Shown: one piece after another, positions 8,748 to 16,544 of the stretch
Layout: each line of letters begins with the position of its first letter
Numbering within the stretch: the stretch's first letter is position 1
Assembly: GCA_034432555.1 (NCBI GenBank)
Contig: DAOUBW010000013.1
Location: 248,001-312,000, forward strand
Source: CP2-2F sp034432555
GTDB taxonomy: Bacteria > Chloroflexota > Anaerolineae > Aggregatilineales > UBA2796
Direction of reading: 5' to 3'
Length of the DNA stretch: 64,000 bases
Notes under the pieces: generated by a model
Told to the model about the DNA's origin: nothing
The model's database searches: none
Seen by the model: the letters and a program-made list of their open reading frames with translations, nothing else
Translations under genes and position numbers: made by a program

Positions 8748-11700
8748 TTAGTCTTGCGGCAGCAGGTCTACTTGGATGTTATCCGCGCCAAAGCGTTCTA
8801 CCAGCTCATTTTCCACTTCGCCAGCGTAGCAGGTCGTCTCTGGGAATTTGAGGCGCACACGCTTGCCATTTGGATAGATCAGACGTGCCTCAAAGTGATC
8901 ATGCCCGTGATAGCTGCGGAGCGTCTCGCGCAGCCATGTTAAGCGGCGGCGCTCAAAGTCAGCGTCGTTGCTAAGCTGGATGGTGATGATAATGCGGAAA
9001 GGTGGCAGCTGCTGGCGCACCGCTTTACGCTCGGTGATAGGCGCGCTTGCCGTGCTGGTGGTCAGTAGCGGCGGCTCGGTCTGCCCTGCCTCATGCCCTA
9101 GCGTCTGCGTGGCATTTTGGAATGCTCGCGGCGGTGGCGGTTTGGGCAAATCGTCGTGCCAATCGCCATAGTCGGGCGCCTCATCCGGTGGCTCTAGCGA
9201 GTCCCAGTCCAGCGGCGGCAAGCCGTCCTCGCCGAAATCATCCACCGCATAGACGCGAGTTGGTGTGTGGGATGGTGCGGCGGCAGCCTCATCTGAGGGC
9301 AAGTCAGCGGCAGCCGTTGGCGCGTCCGCTGTGGCGACTTTTGTCCTAGCAGGTGGTGCGGGCGGCGGCGCACTTTTAGCAGGCGGCGTAGCAGGGCGGG
9401 CGGGCGGCGTGGAGGTGTCGAGGACAGGCACTGCGAATTCAAATGTCTGCGTCACACGCTCCACAATAATTTGTAGGTCGCCACGGGAAGTATCTGCTTT
9501 GCCCTGCACAATGATAACTTGCTCAGGCACGATCAGGGCGCTGAATTTCTTCCAGGTGCGCGGGAAAAGCACACATTCGATAGCGCCGGTCATGTCCTCA
9601 AGGCGCACAATTGCCATGCTTTCGCCGCCTTTGGTGGTCAGCGTGCGAATGCTATCAATCATGCCCGCCATCGTAACCGCCTGCCCGTTGAAATCTTCCG
9701 CCTCCTGTGCCATGTCCTTCACATAAATGAAGTTGCCAAGCTGTTCGACTTGTGCAGCAACGGCATTCAGCGGATGTGAGGAAATATACAGCCCAATCAG
9801 CTCTTTTTCCCAACGCAGATGATCGCGTGTGGTGGTGCGCTGTTCGGCGGGTATGTTGGGCAGTTCAAAGCCACTATCCGCCGCTTCGCCGCCGAACAAG
9901 CTGAACTGCCCGCGTTCTTTGGCGCGGTGATAGTCATCGCTATAGGCGTGCATTCGCTCTACAGCTGCCCGCGCCACATCTCGATCCCCGTCCGTCAGTG
10001 TGTCGAACGCACCAACCTTGGCAAGGCACTCCAACGGGCGCTTGCCGACAAGGCGCAAATCCACGCGGCGGCTGAAATCTACCAAGCTGGTGAAATTGCC
10101 GCCTGCGTTGCGTGCCGCCAAAATTTGCTCGACGGCTTTCTCACCGACGTTCTTCACGGCGCTTAAGCCAAAGCGGATGCCGCGCTCACCGCTTGGCGCA
10201 CGCTCAATCACAAAGTCAATGGCGCTGGCGTTCACATCCGGGGGCAGAATTGGAATGCCATAGCGGCGGCAATCCGCCGTGAAAAGCGTTACATCGTCGC
10301 TGTTGTGGCGCTGCACGGTGAGCAGGGCTGTGTAGTACTCAACGGGATAGTGTGCTTTGAGGTAGGCAGTCTGGCAGGTCAGTACTGCGTAGTCGGCGGC
10401 ATGAGCTTTATTGAAGCCATAAGCGGCAAAGTATTCAATATCTGCGAAAATTAACGCAGCAATTTCTGACGAAATTTCGTTATTTTGACCACGATTTATA
10501 AATATCTCTTTGTGCTGATCAAGGTCTTTTTTCTTCTTTTTGGAAACTGCACGGCGCATTAGGTCAGCTTCGCCAAGCGTGTAACCAAATAATTCAGAGG
10601 CGATTTGCTGGATTTGTTCTTGATATACGCAATTATGAACGATAATATTGTTAGCAACGAAGTTATGAAGCCCTTCTACTGTAATATCATAAACGCGTTC
10701 TTCACCGTCTGGCTCAATTGCAATAACTTCCTCCCATTGAATATTGATGGATTGCAGAGTCTTAGGCAAGGGGATGCTTTCTGCAACAGCACTTACGATA
10801 GAAGCAGGCAGACGCATACTATTTCGGCGTGCAGGGGAAAAATGTTGGCGATCAACACCATATTTTGCTTGGATACCGCGTGCCGAAAGCCCTGTGATTT
10901 GTTTAATTTCACTGATGAATCTAGCTCGATCTACAGCATGACTAACACCTTTGCATTTCACCAAGCGTTTGCCTGAGATCAAATATGGGCTGATTAATTC
11001 CAAAAATTGCTTGGAATCATAAAGGGTGACCTGATACGCTGTTCGTTCACCACGTGTGGAAGTATAGTTTGCCTTGTAGATTACCGACGCAAAACCAAGC
11101 CTCAACAAAAGACGTTGCACATCGTGGGCAAGCTGACGAGAGGTTGTTTTATAATGGCACCGCTTTTTGCCTACATACCCATCGCAATCCCATAGCGAAG
11201 CAATAAAATAGATTAGATCAGTATTGCTGAGCGAAAAAACGAACGATGGTATTGATTTTTCCCCACTACGAACACCGCCGGGATATTTTCTGTCTTTAAG
11301 GCTATATTTCATGCCCAAGGCACGCATCCACTGCAATAGGCTGGTCTCGGCTTGGCGTGTGCGATTACTCCTTATGCCAACACGCACCACGCCACGAACC
11401 TGTTTAGTATAAACAGGCTCTAAATCATCGAATACCTTCAAGCAGCGCACATATTCTTCAATAAGGGCAGGTTCCTTATTCACAAAATCAACACTTGCAC
11501 CACTGCCCAGTGATCCATCAGCAATTAGATAGGCAAGAATGCGTAATTTCTCACGAGAGAAAGCTTGAGTGTTGGGTGGTTCTATTAGATATGGCGGTGT
11601 TGCTATATAGCTTCCGACGGGAATATCGCCTAAACACTGCCAACCCGCCTCAGTTAGAAATTGATGATCCCATGTCGCTTTGATGGAAGCACCGTTGCGG

Positions 11701-14021
11701 AGTGTGATACGGTATACAGGTTTTGTGCCGTTATCAAACCAATGTGTGACGCGCCCAATGGCAGGTTGTAGCGTTGCGTCCACACCTTGCACATAAAAAT
11801 TCGGCACAAGGTCGCCAATAGCATCAATGCGTTGTGGTTGTCCGGAATAAGCATCCACAATGATGGAGTCACCGCTGATGCAAATTCCGTATGTTTCACT
11901 TAATATTGGCGCTAATTTTGGATGATGATAACTAACTGGCTCTTGTCCGTGCATCCGCCGTATGTAGGTCGGGATCAAGTCCATCGGACCTGGACGGTAG
12001 AGCGAGATCGCCGCCACAATATGCTCGAACGTCTTCGGCTTCATGCTGATCAGCATCTTTTTCATGCCGCCGCTTTCCAATTGAAAGACGCCGGTCGTAT
12101 CGCCGCTGCCGATCAAGTCAAAGAGTTTTGCCACACGCCGCGCCTGCTCAGGGTCGTTCGGATCAGGGCGGTAGGGGATGTTATCCATTGTAAAGCGAAT
12201 ACCATGATGCTGTTCGATTAGCTCGCAGGCGCGCCGCATAATGGTGAGGGTGGACAGCCCCAAAAAATCTACCTTCAACAAGCCGATGGACTCGCAAATT
12301 TCCATGCCGAACTGCGTGATATGCTCGACTGGCGATTCACCTATTGGGCGGTGCAGCGGCAAATATTCGACCAGCGGCTCAGGCGTGATGATGATGCCTG
12401 CCGCGTGCGTTCCAGCATTCCGCGAAACGCCTTCAACGGTCATCGCTGTATCTAAAAGCGTGCGAATTTGCGGATCGGCGTTGTAGCGCTCTTTTAGCTC
12501 TGGCACCGCCTTTTCAGGATCATCACCCAAACAATCGGCAAGGCTGACGGGCTTGCTGGGAATGTTCGGCACAAGGGCGGTTAGCTGGCTGACAACGGGC
12601 AGTTCAACGCCAAGCACGCGCCCAACATCCTTGATGGCAGCCCGCGCCTTGAGCGTGCCAAAAGTAATGATTGCCGCCACCTTATCTGAGCCGTATTTGT
12701 TGCGCGCATAGGCGATCATCTCGGCGCGCCGATCATCAGGAAAATCCATATCAATATCGGGCATGGTGGTGCGTCCCGGATTTAAGAAGCGCTCAAAGAT
12801 AAGCGCGTTGCTCAGCGGATCAATGTTGGTGATGCCCAGTGTATAGGCAACCACAGAGCCAGCCGCAGAGCCGCGCACATTCCACCAAATATCGGCATAG
12901 CGCGCAAATTGGCATAGATCCCACACGATCAGGAAGTAGGTGTCAAAGCCAAGCCTGTGAATAACGCTCAACTCGTAGGCAAGGCGCTCTTTGACCTCGG
13001 CGCGTTCAGCCTCTGCGCCATAGCGCCAGCGCAACCCCTTTTCGGCAAGGTAGCGCAGGTAGGCCTCGGCGTCATAGCCTTCTGGCACAGGGAAAATGGG
13101 CAGGTGATATTGGCTGCGCCCAAGTTTTGGGTCTTCGCACATCTCGGCAACCAAAAGTGTGTTCAAGAGTGCTGTTTTGAGGATGTCGTCCGTGCCAAAA
13201 AGCTGCCACATTTCCGCGCCAGAGCGCAGGTGATAGCTTGGATCGGTCATCTTCATCCGCTTAGCATCTCGCTTGAGCGCGCCTGTCTGGATGCACAGCA
13301 GGGTATCATGTGCGTCGGCGTCGCTCTCCAGCACATAATGCACATCGTTGGTGGCAAGCAACGGCACATTGGCATAGCCACGCTGCGCCACTAACCAACG
13401 GTTCAGGTCGTGCAGGTCGGCAATAGCATGGTGTTGAAGCTCTAGGAAAAAGTTTTCTTTTCCGAAAACATCCTGATACCAACCGATTGTTTGAAGCGCT
13501 TCTTGATCGCGTCCCTCGCTCACCATGCGTGGAATTTCCGCCGCCAAGCAGCCAGAAGTGCAGATCAGCCCTTCGGCGTGGGCGGCGAGGAAGTCTTTAT
13601 CGATGCGCGGGCGGCTGTAAAAGCCTTCCAATTGAGCAGCAGAGGCAATTTTGAGTAGATTCTGATAGCCTGTGCGGTTGCGCGCCAGCAGCAGCAGGTG
13701 ATAAGGCGATTTCTCGCTCGGATCGTGAACGTGCATACTTTGCTTGGCAAGGTATGCCTCAACACCGATGATCGGCTTGATGTCCGCCGCTTTGCAGGCG
13801 TTGTAAAAATTGATGACACCGAACATTGTGCCGTGATCGGTGATCGCCAACGACTGCATGTTGAGCGCCTTGGCACGTTTGACCAGCTTATCAATCTTGC
13901 TTAAGCCATCCAACAAGCTGTATTCGGTATGCACGTGCAAATGCACAAAATCTTGGCGTGTTTCAGGTGTTTCTTCGGGCGTCTCGGAAGTGACGGTCAC
14001 CCCATCAATTGGCTGGCACAT
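8748..14021 (-). CDS. dnaE: DNA polymerase III alpha subunit (DnaE) precursor with in-frame intein
   Basis: Replicative polymerase catalytic subunit, 1757 residues as translated. The order is an N-terminal PHP domain (HLHVHTEYSLLDG, then LAITDHGTMFG), the palm with catalytic aspartates in PDIDMDFPDDRR (about residues 420-431) and KVDFLGLST (about 581-589), an intein (714-1130), the rest of the polymerase core (VYQEQIQQIASELFGY, RRAVSKKKK, YGFNKAHAADYAVLT), an OB-fold (about 1435-1525), a Pro/Ala/acidic linker (about 1534-1667) and a C-terminal domain ending VDLLPQD. Removing the intein leaves 1340 residues, longer than the usual 1150-1200 mainly because of the linker. The ATG at 14021 precedes TSETPEETPETRQDFVHLHVH; a start a few codons later is possible. 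A divergent F420 operon lies upstream. Confidence 0.95.
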   Translation of the reverse strand: MCQPIDGVTVTSETPEETPETRQDFVHLHVHTEYSLLDGLSKIDKLVKRAKALNMQSLAITDHGTMFGVINFYNACKAADIKPIIGVEAYLAKQSMHVHDPSEKSPYHLLLLARNRTGYQNLLKIASAAQLEGFYSRPRIDKDFLAAHAEGLICTSGCLAAEIPRMVSEGRDQEALQTIGWYQDVFGKENFFLELQHHAIADLHDLNRWLVAQRGYANVPLLATNDVHYVLESDADAHDTLLCIQTGALKRDAKRMKMTDPSYHLRSGAEMWQLFGTDDILKTALLNTLLVAEMCEDPKLGRSQYHLPIFPVPEGYDAEAYLRYLAEKGLRWRYGAEAERAEVKERLAYELSVIHRLGFDTYFLIVWDLCQFARYADIWWNVRGSAAGSVVAYTLGITNIDPLSNALIFERFLNPGRTTMPDIDMDFPDDRRAEMIAYARNKYGSDKVAAIITFGTLKARAAIKDVGRVLGVELPVVSQLTALVPNIPSKPVSLADCLGDDPEKAVPELKERYNADPQIRTLLDTAMTVEGVSRNAGTHAAGIIITPEPLVEYLPLHRPIGESPVEHITQFGMEICESIGLLKVDFLGLSTLTIMRRACELIEQHHGIRFTMDNIPYRPDPNDPEQARRVAKLFDLIGSGDTTGVFQLESGGMKKMLISMKPKTFEHIVAAISLYRPGPMDLIPTYIRRMHGQEPVSYHHPKLAPILSETYGICISGDSIIVDAYSGQPQRIDAIGDLVPNFYVQGVDATLQPAIGRVTHWFDNGTKPVYRITLRNGASIKATWDHQFLTEAGWQCLGDIPVGSYIATPPYLIEPPNTQAFSREKLRILAYLIADGSLGSGASVDFVNKEPALIEEYVRCLKVFDDLEPVYTKQVRGVVRVGIRSNRTRQAETSLLQWMRALGMKYSLKDRKYPGGVRSGEKSIPSFVFSLSNTDLIYFIASLWDCDGYVGKKRCHYKTTSRQLAHDVQRLLLRLGFASVIYKANYTSTRGERTAYQVTLYDSKQFLELISPYLISGKRLVKCKGVSHAVDRARFISEIKQITGLSARGIQAKYGVDRQHFSPARRNSMRLPASIVSAVAESIPLPKTLQSINIQWEEVIAIEPDGEERVYDITVEGLHNFVANNIIVHNCVYQEQIQQIASELFGYTLGEADLMRRAVSKKKKKDLDQHKEIFINRGQNNEISSEIAALIFADIEYFAAYGFNKAHAADYAVLTCQTAYLKAHYPVEYYTALLTVQRHNSDDVTLFTADCRRYGIPILPPDVNASAIDFVIERAPSGERGIRFGLSAVKNVGEKAVEQILAARNAGGNFTSLVDFSRRVDLRLVGKRPLECLAKVGAFDTLTDGDRDVARAAVERMHAYSDDYHRAKERGQFSLFGGEAADSGFELPNIPAEQRTTTRDHLRWEKELIGLYISSHPLNAVAAQVEQLGNFIYVKDMAQEAEDFNGQAVTMAGMIDSIRTLTTKGGESMAIVRLEDMTGAIECVLFPRTWKKFSALIVPEQVIIVQGKADTSRGDLQIIVERVTQTFEFAVPVLDTSTPPARPATPPAKSAPPPAPPARTKVATADAPTAAADLPSDEAAAAPSHTPTRVYAVDDFGEDGLPPLDWDSLEPPDEAPDYGDWHDDLPKPPPPRAFQNATQTLGHEAGQTEPPLLTTSTASAPITERKAVRQQLPPFRIIITIQLSNDADFERRRLTWLRETLRSYHGHDHFEARLIYPNGKRVRLKFPETTCYAGEVENELVERFGADNIQVDLLPQD
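10632..11882 (-). other. DnaE intein with LAGLIDADG homing endonuclease
   Basis: A 417-residue self-splicing insertion between YGI and CVYQEQ of the polymerase core. Intein residue 1 is Cys (CISGDSIIVD), the splicing His is in TWDH (intein residues 70-73), and the C-terminal block is YDITVEGLHNFVA...IIVHN, followed by extein Cys+1. Two dodecapeptide motifs mark a homing endonuclease: ILAYLIADGS (about 115-124) and FIASLWDCDGY (about 226-236). Residues about 322-356 look like a small helix-turn-helix. All splicing residues are intact, so it should splice and the endonuclease may be active. The stretch is visibly richer in A and T than the flanking dnaE sequence, consistent with horizontal acquisition. 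The site is not the one used by cyanobacterial split DnaE inteins, which lies at the downstream AYGFNKAH region. Confidence 0.95.
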
Positions 14022-14324
14022 AGCGAAATTCCTGCACTAGCTGGCACGCAATCAGTGTGTGGGTAAGTCTACCAAATTTTAGCACGAACGTGCGTTCAGA
14101 TAGGCTAAAGGTTTTCTCGATTGTTTGAATAATGGGATGAGCGGATGGTGAATTGTGTCTATGCAAGGCACGACACACCTTGCACAGAGACTTGTTTCAA
14201 GAGGGCTTCCCGCTCAAACTGACCCTTGATTGCCTGATCGTGCCTGTTGCACGCCATATCCAAGTGCGCCATACTCTGTGAAGATTTCCGTAAAACGACG
14301 ACTCAAAATGCTTACAAACCACAC
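14022..14324. other. intergenic region between dnaE and the F420 operon
   Basis: 303 bases between divergent genes. It holds GCACG-AA-CGTGC near 14082-14093 and a 7-base inverted repeat TGCAAGG / CCTTGCA (14162-14184, 9-base loop), either of which could be an operator. A TATAAT occurs at 14345-14350, already inside the chosen reading frame. I see no RNA gene. Confidence 0.5.
14162..14184. repeat. inverted repeat, possible operator
   Basis: TGCAAGG (14162-14168) and its exact reverse complement CCTTGCA (14178-14184) are separated by 9 bases. The arm-to-arm spacing of about 16 bases is typical of a dimeric regulator site. No regulator gene is adjacent, so its use is unknown. Confidence 0.35.
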
Positions 14325-14927
14325 ATGACGCACCCGATATACGCTATAATGCAAAACAGGAGGTCTATTCGGCGCTACACCGATCAGCCGCTGCCCGCAG
14401 CGCTTGTAACGCGCTTGCTAGAGGCGGCAATCTGGGCGCCTTCCGCCCATAATCGGCAGCCGTGGCGCTTTGCCGCGCTCAGTACGCCTGAAGCACGCCA
14501 AAGGCTTGCCGCCGCGATGGGTGAAAGACTGCGCGCTGACCTAACCGCCGACGGTGCCGCGGCGGACGTGATTGAGCGCGATGTGAGCCGTTCGTACAGC
14601 CGCATCAGCAGCGCACCGCTGGTAGTTGTGGTCTGCCTAAGCATGGTAGATATGGATCGCTATTCGGATGAACGGCGTGGAGAGGCAGAATACATAATGG
14701 CAGTCCAAAGTGTGGCGATGGCAGTTCAGAACCTGCTCTTGGCAGCCCACGCCGAAGGTTTGGGCGCTTGTTGGATGTGTGCGCCGCTGTTCTGCCCTGA
14801 GGTGGTGTGTGCGGCACTTGATCTGCCCACGGATTGGCAGCCGCAAGCGCTCATCACGCTTGGCTACCCCGCCGTAGAACGCGAAGCGGCGCGCCAGCCG
14901 CTTGAAACGCGGGTGCTATGGCGCTAA
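14325..14927 (+). CDS. nitroreductase-family flavin reductase, FbiB C-terminal-domain type
   Basis: About 200 residues of the nitroreductase (FMN-dependent) fold: RRSIRRYTDQPLP, AAIWAPSAHNRQPWRF (FMN-binding Asn/Arg region), AVQSVAMAVQNLLLAAHAEGLGACWM and ALITLGYPA. In actinobacterial FbiB the same domain reduces dehydro-F420 to F420; here it is a stand-alone protein directly upstream of cofD (10-base overlap) and cofC. That context makes dehydro-F420-0 reductase the likely role; this is established for FbiB and inferred here. A longer frame begins at 14247, but MTHPIYAIMQNRRSIRRYT at 14325 matches the family N-terminus better. A second ATG at 14349 is also possible. No strong ribosome-binding site decides between them. 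Confidence 0.8.
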   Translation: MTHPIYAIMQNRRSIRRYTDQPLPAALVTRLLEAAIWAPSAHNRQPWRFAALSTPEARQRLAAAMGERLRADLTADGAAADVIERDVSRSYSRISSAPLVVVVCLSMVDMDRYSDERRGEAEYIMAVQSVAMAVQNLLLAAHAEGLGACWMCAPLFCPEVVCAALDLPTDWQPQALITLGYPAVEREAARQPLETRVLWR

Positions 14928-15865
14928 ACCATACCTTTAGGCGTGTGGTGGCATTGGCAGGCGGCGTTGGCGGCGCAAAGTTGGCAGCGGGCTTGGCGGC
15001 GCGCTTGCCACACGGCGCATTGACCATCATCGGCAACACGGGCGACGATTTCCGCCATTATGGGCTGCACGTCTCGCCTGATCTGGATACGGTCATGTAC
15101 ACCTTAGCCGGTCTCGCACATCCGATCAATGGCTGGGGCATCGCTGATGATACGCGCCAAATGCTGGGAATGCTGGCACGCTATGGCGAGGATACCTGGT
15201 TTGGGCTGGGCGATCTCGATCTCGCAACCAACTTGCTTCGCACACATTGGCTGGCGCAGGGTAAGCCGCTCAGCCAGATCACGGCGCACCTCTGTGAAAG
15301 ATTAGGCGTCACGGCGCGCCTGATTCCCATGACGGATGATCCGTTGGCAACCGTCGTTTATACAGCAGAGCATGGCAAACTATCCTTCCAAGAGTACTTT
15401 GTGCGCTACCGCTGGCAGCCAACGGTCACGCGCTTGGCATATGAAGGCGCAGAAACAGCGCAGCCAGCAGCAGGCGTGTTAGAAGCACTCGCGCAAGCGG
15501 AGGCAATCATCCTTTGTCCTTCTAATCCGCTGCTGTCCATCGCGCCGATTCTGGCAGTGCGCGCCATCCGAGAAGCGCTTGCAGCGCGGCGCGTGCCGTG
15601 TGTTGCCATAAGCCCTATTATTGCGGGGGCTGCCTTGAAGGGACCTACGGTTAAAATCATGAATGAGCTGGGCTTGCGCGCCGATGTGGCAGGTGTGGCA
15701 AGCTACTACGATGGGCTGACAGATGGGTTCGTAGTGGATGAAGCAGATCGTGAGGTGGCAGTTAAACAGCGTACTTTGATAACAAATATCCGCATGATCA
15801 CGCCAATAGATCGGGGACGGTTGGCAGAAGAAGTTTTACTTTGGATAGGAGACTTACGTCAATGA
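14918..15865 (+). CDS. cofD: 2-phospho-L-lactate (or enolpyruvyl) transferase CofD/FbiA
   Basis: Transfers the phospho-lactyl or phospho-enolpyruvyl group from the guanylyl donor made by CofC/FbiD onto Fo to give F420-0 or dehydro-F420-0. The 315 residues show the nucleotide-binding start VVALAGGVGGAKLAAGLA, then GNTGDDFRHYGLHVSPDLDTVMYTLAG and INGWGIADDT, CPSNPLLSIAPILAV and SPIIAGAALKGPT, all standard for the family. The ATG overlaps the end of the upstream reductase by 10 bases, and the stop overlaps the cofC start as ATGA, so the three genes are translationally coupled. The Fo synthase (cofG/H or fbiC) and the gamma-glutamyl ligase (cofE) are not in the window. Confidence 0.95.
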   Translation: MALNHTFRRVVALAGGVGGAKLAAGLAARLPHGALTIIGNTGDDFRHYGLHVSPDLDTVMYTLAGLAHPINGWGIADDTRQMLGMLARYGEDTWFGLGDLDLATNLLRTHWLAQGKPLSQITAHLCERLGVTARLIPMTDDPLATVVYTAEHGKLSFQEYFVRYRWQPTVTRLAYEGAETAQPAAGVLEALAQAEAIILCPSNPLLSIAPILAVRAIREALAARRVPCVAISPIIAGAALKGPTVKIMNELGLRADVAGVASYYDGLTDGFVVDEADREVAVKQRTLITNIRMITPIDRGRLAEEVLLWIGDLRQ

Positions 15866-16479
15866 CCACTTGGGCAATTGTGCCGGTAAAGCCTTTCGTG
15901 CGTGCTAAGAGCCGCCTTGCCAGCGTGCTGACGCCTGAACAACGCGAAGCGCTGGCAGAGCGTATGTTTCGGCATGGCTTGGCAACCTTAAGCAGCGTGC
16001 GCGACATAGCAGGAGTCATGGTCATTAGCCGCGATACGAAGGTGCTGGCAATTGCGCGTGAATATGGCGCGCACACCGTGCAGGAAAGCGGCACGCCGGA
16101 GCTGAACGCTGCCCTGCTGCGTGCGACCGAAGTAGCACGGCTGCGCGGCGCGACAGGCGTTTTGGTGCTGCCGGCGGACTTGCCGCTTTACACCGCGCAA
16201 GATGTGGAAGAAGTGCTGCATCTAGGGCGCTTTCGGCAGACTGTCGTGCTGGTGCCAGATCGGAATGAGGACGGCACGAATGCCATGCTGATTAATCCGC
16301 CCGGCTTCATTCCATACGCCTTTGGTGCAGGTAGCTTTCAGCGCCACTGTGAGCTGGCAGAACGGCACGGCGCAACGCTCAAAATTCACAATTCCGAGCG
16401 CCTGAGCATTGATATTGATACGCCGAACGATCTCGCCTTTTACGAAGAACAGCTTGGCGGCGTGCCACACGCCTCTTAG
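15862..16479 (+). CDS. cofC: 2-phospho-L-lactate / phosphoenolpyruvate guanylyltransferase CofC/FbiD
   Basis: Activates 2-phospholactate or phosphoenolpyruvate with GTP for F420 side-chain synthesis. The 205 residues have a nucleotidyltransferase fold: IVPVKPFVRAKSRLASVL at the N-terminus (GTP loop with the Lys/Arg cluster), GVLVLPADLPLYTAQDVE (metal-binding Asp region) and a C-terminal RLSIDIDTPNDLAFYE. An in-frame codon at 15841 would add seven residues, but ATG 15862 overlaps the cofD stop (ATGA), the usual arrangement for coupled genes. The FbiB-like reductase upstream suggests that the bacterial phosphoenolpyruvate route (FbiD) is used rather than the archaeal phospholactate route; this is inference. 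A terminator follows at 16511-16540. Confidence 0.92.
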   Translation: MTTWAIVPVKPFVRAKSRLASVLTPEQREALAERMFRHGLATLSSVRDIAGVMVISRDTKVLAIAREYGAHTVQESGTPELNAALLRATEVARLRGATGVLVLPADLPLYTAQDVEEVLHLGRFRQTVVLVPDRNEDGTNAMLINPPGFIPYAFGAGSFQRHCELAERHGATLKIHNSERLSIDIDTPNDLAFYEEQLGGVPHAS

Positions 16480-16510
16480 CGGCAGGCGATACAACCAAAT
16501 CATTGCGATA

Positions 16511-16544
16511 GGGACGCCCAGTCTTGGGCGTCTCTTGTGTTTGT
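16511..16544 (+). terminator. rho-independent terminator of the F420 operon
   Basis: A 10-base-pair stem (16511-16520 with 16525-16534, one G-U pair) closes a 4-base GTCT loop and is followed by a T-rich tail TTGTGTTTGTT. It lies between convergent cofC and the M50 protease gene. Confidence 0.7.

Noticed and set aside
10632..11882. Group I or II intron, or frameshift, in dnaE
   Set aside because: The insertion is in frame and carries protein-splicing residues (Cys1, TxxH, HN, Cys+1).
10629..11882. Cyanobacterial-type split DnaE intein
   Set aside because: Insertion site and contiguous structure differ; the split site corresponds to the downstream AYGFNKAH region, which is uninterrupted here.
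14345..14350. TATAAT as promoter of the F420 operon
   Set aside because: It overlaps the likely coding start (14325-14349), has no -35 at the right distance, and is better treated as coincidence.
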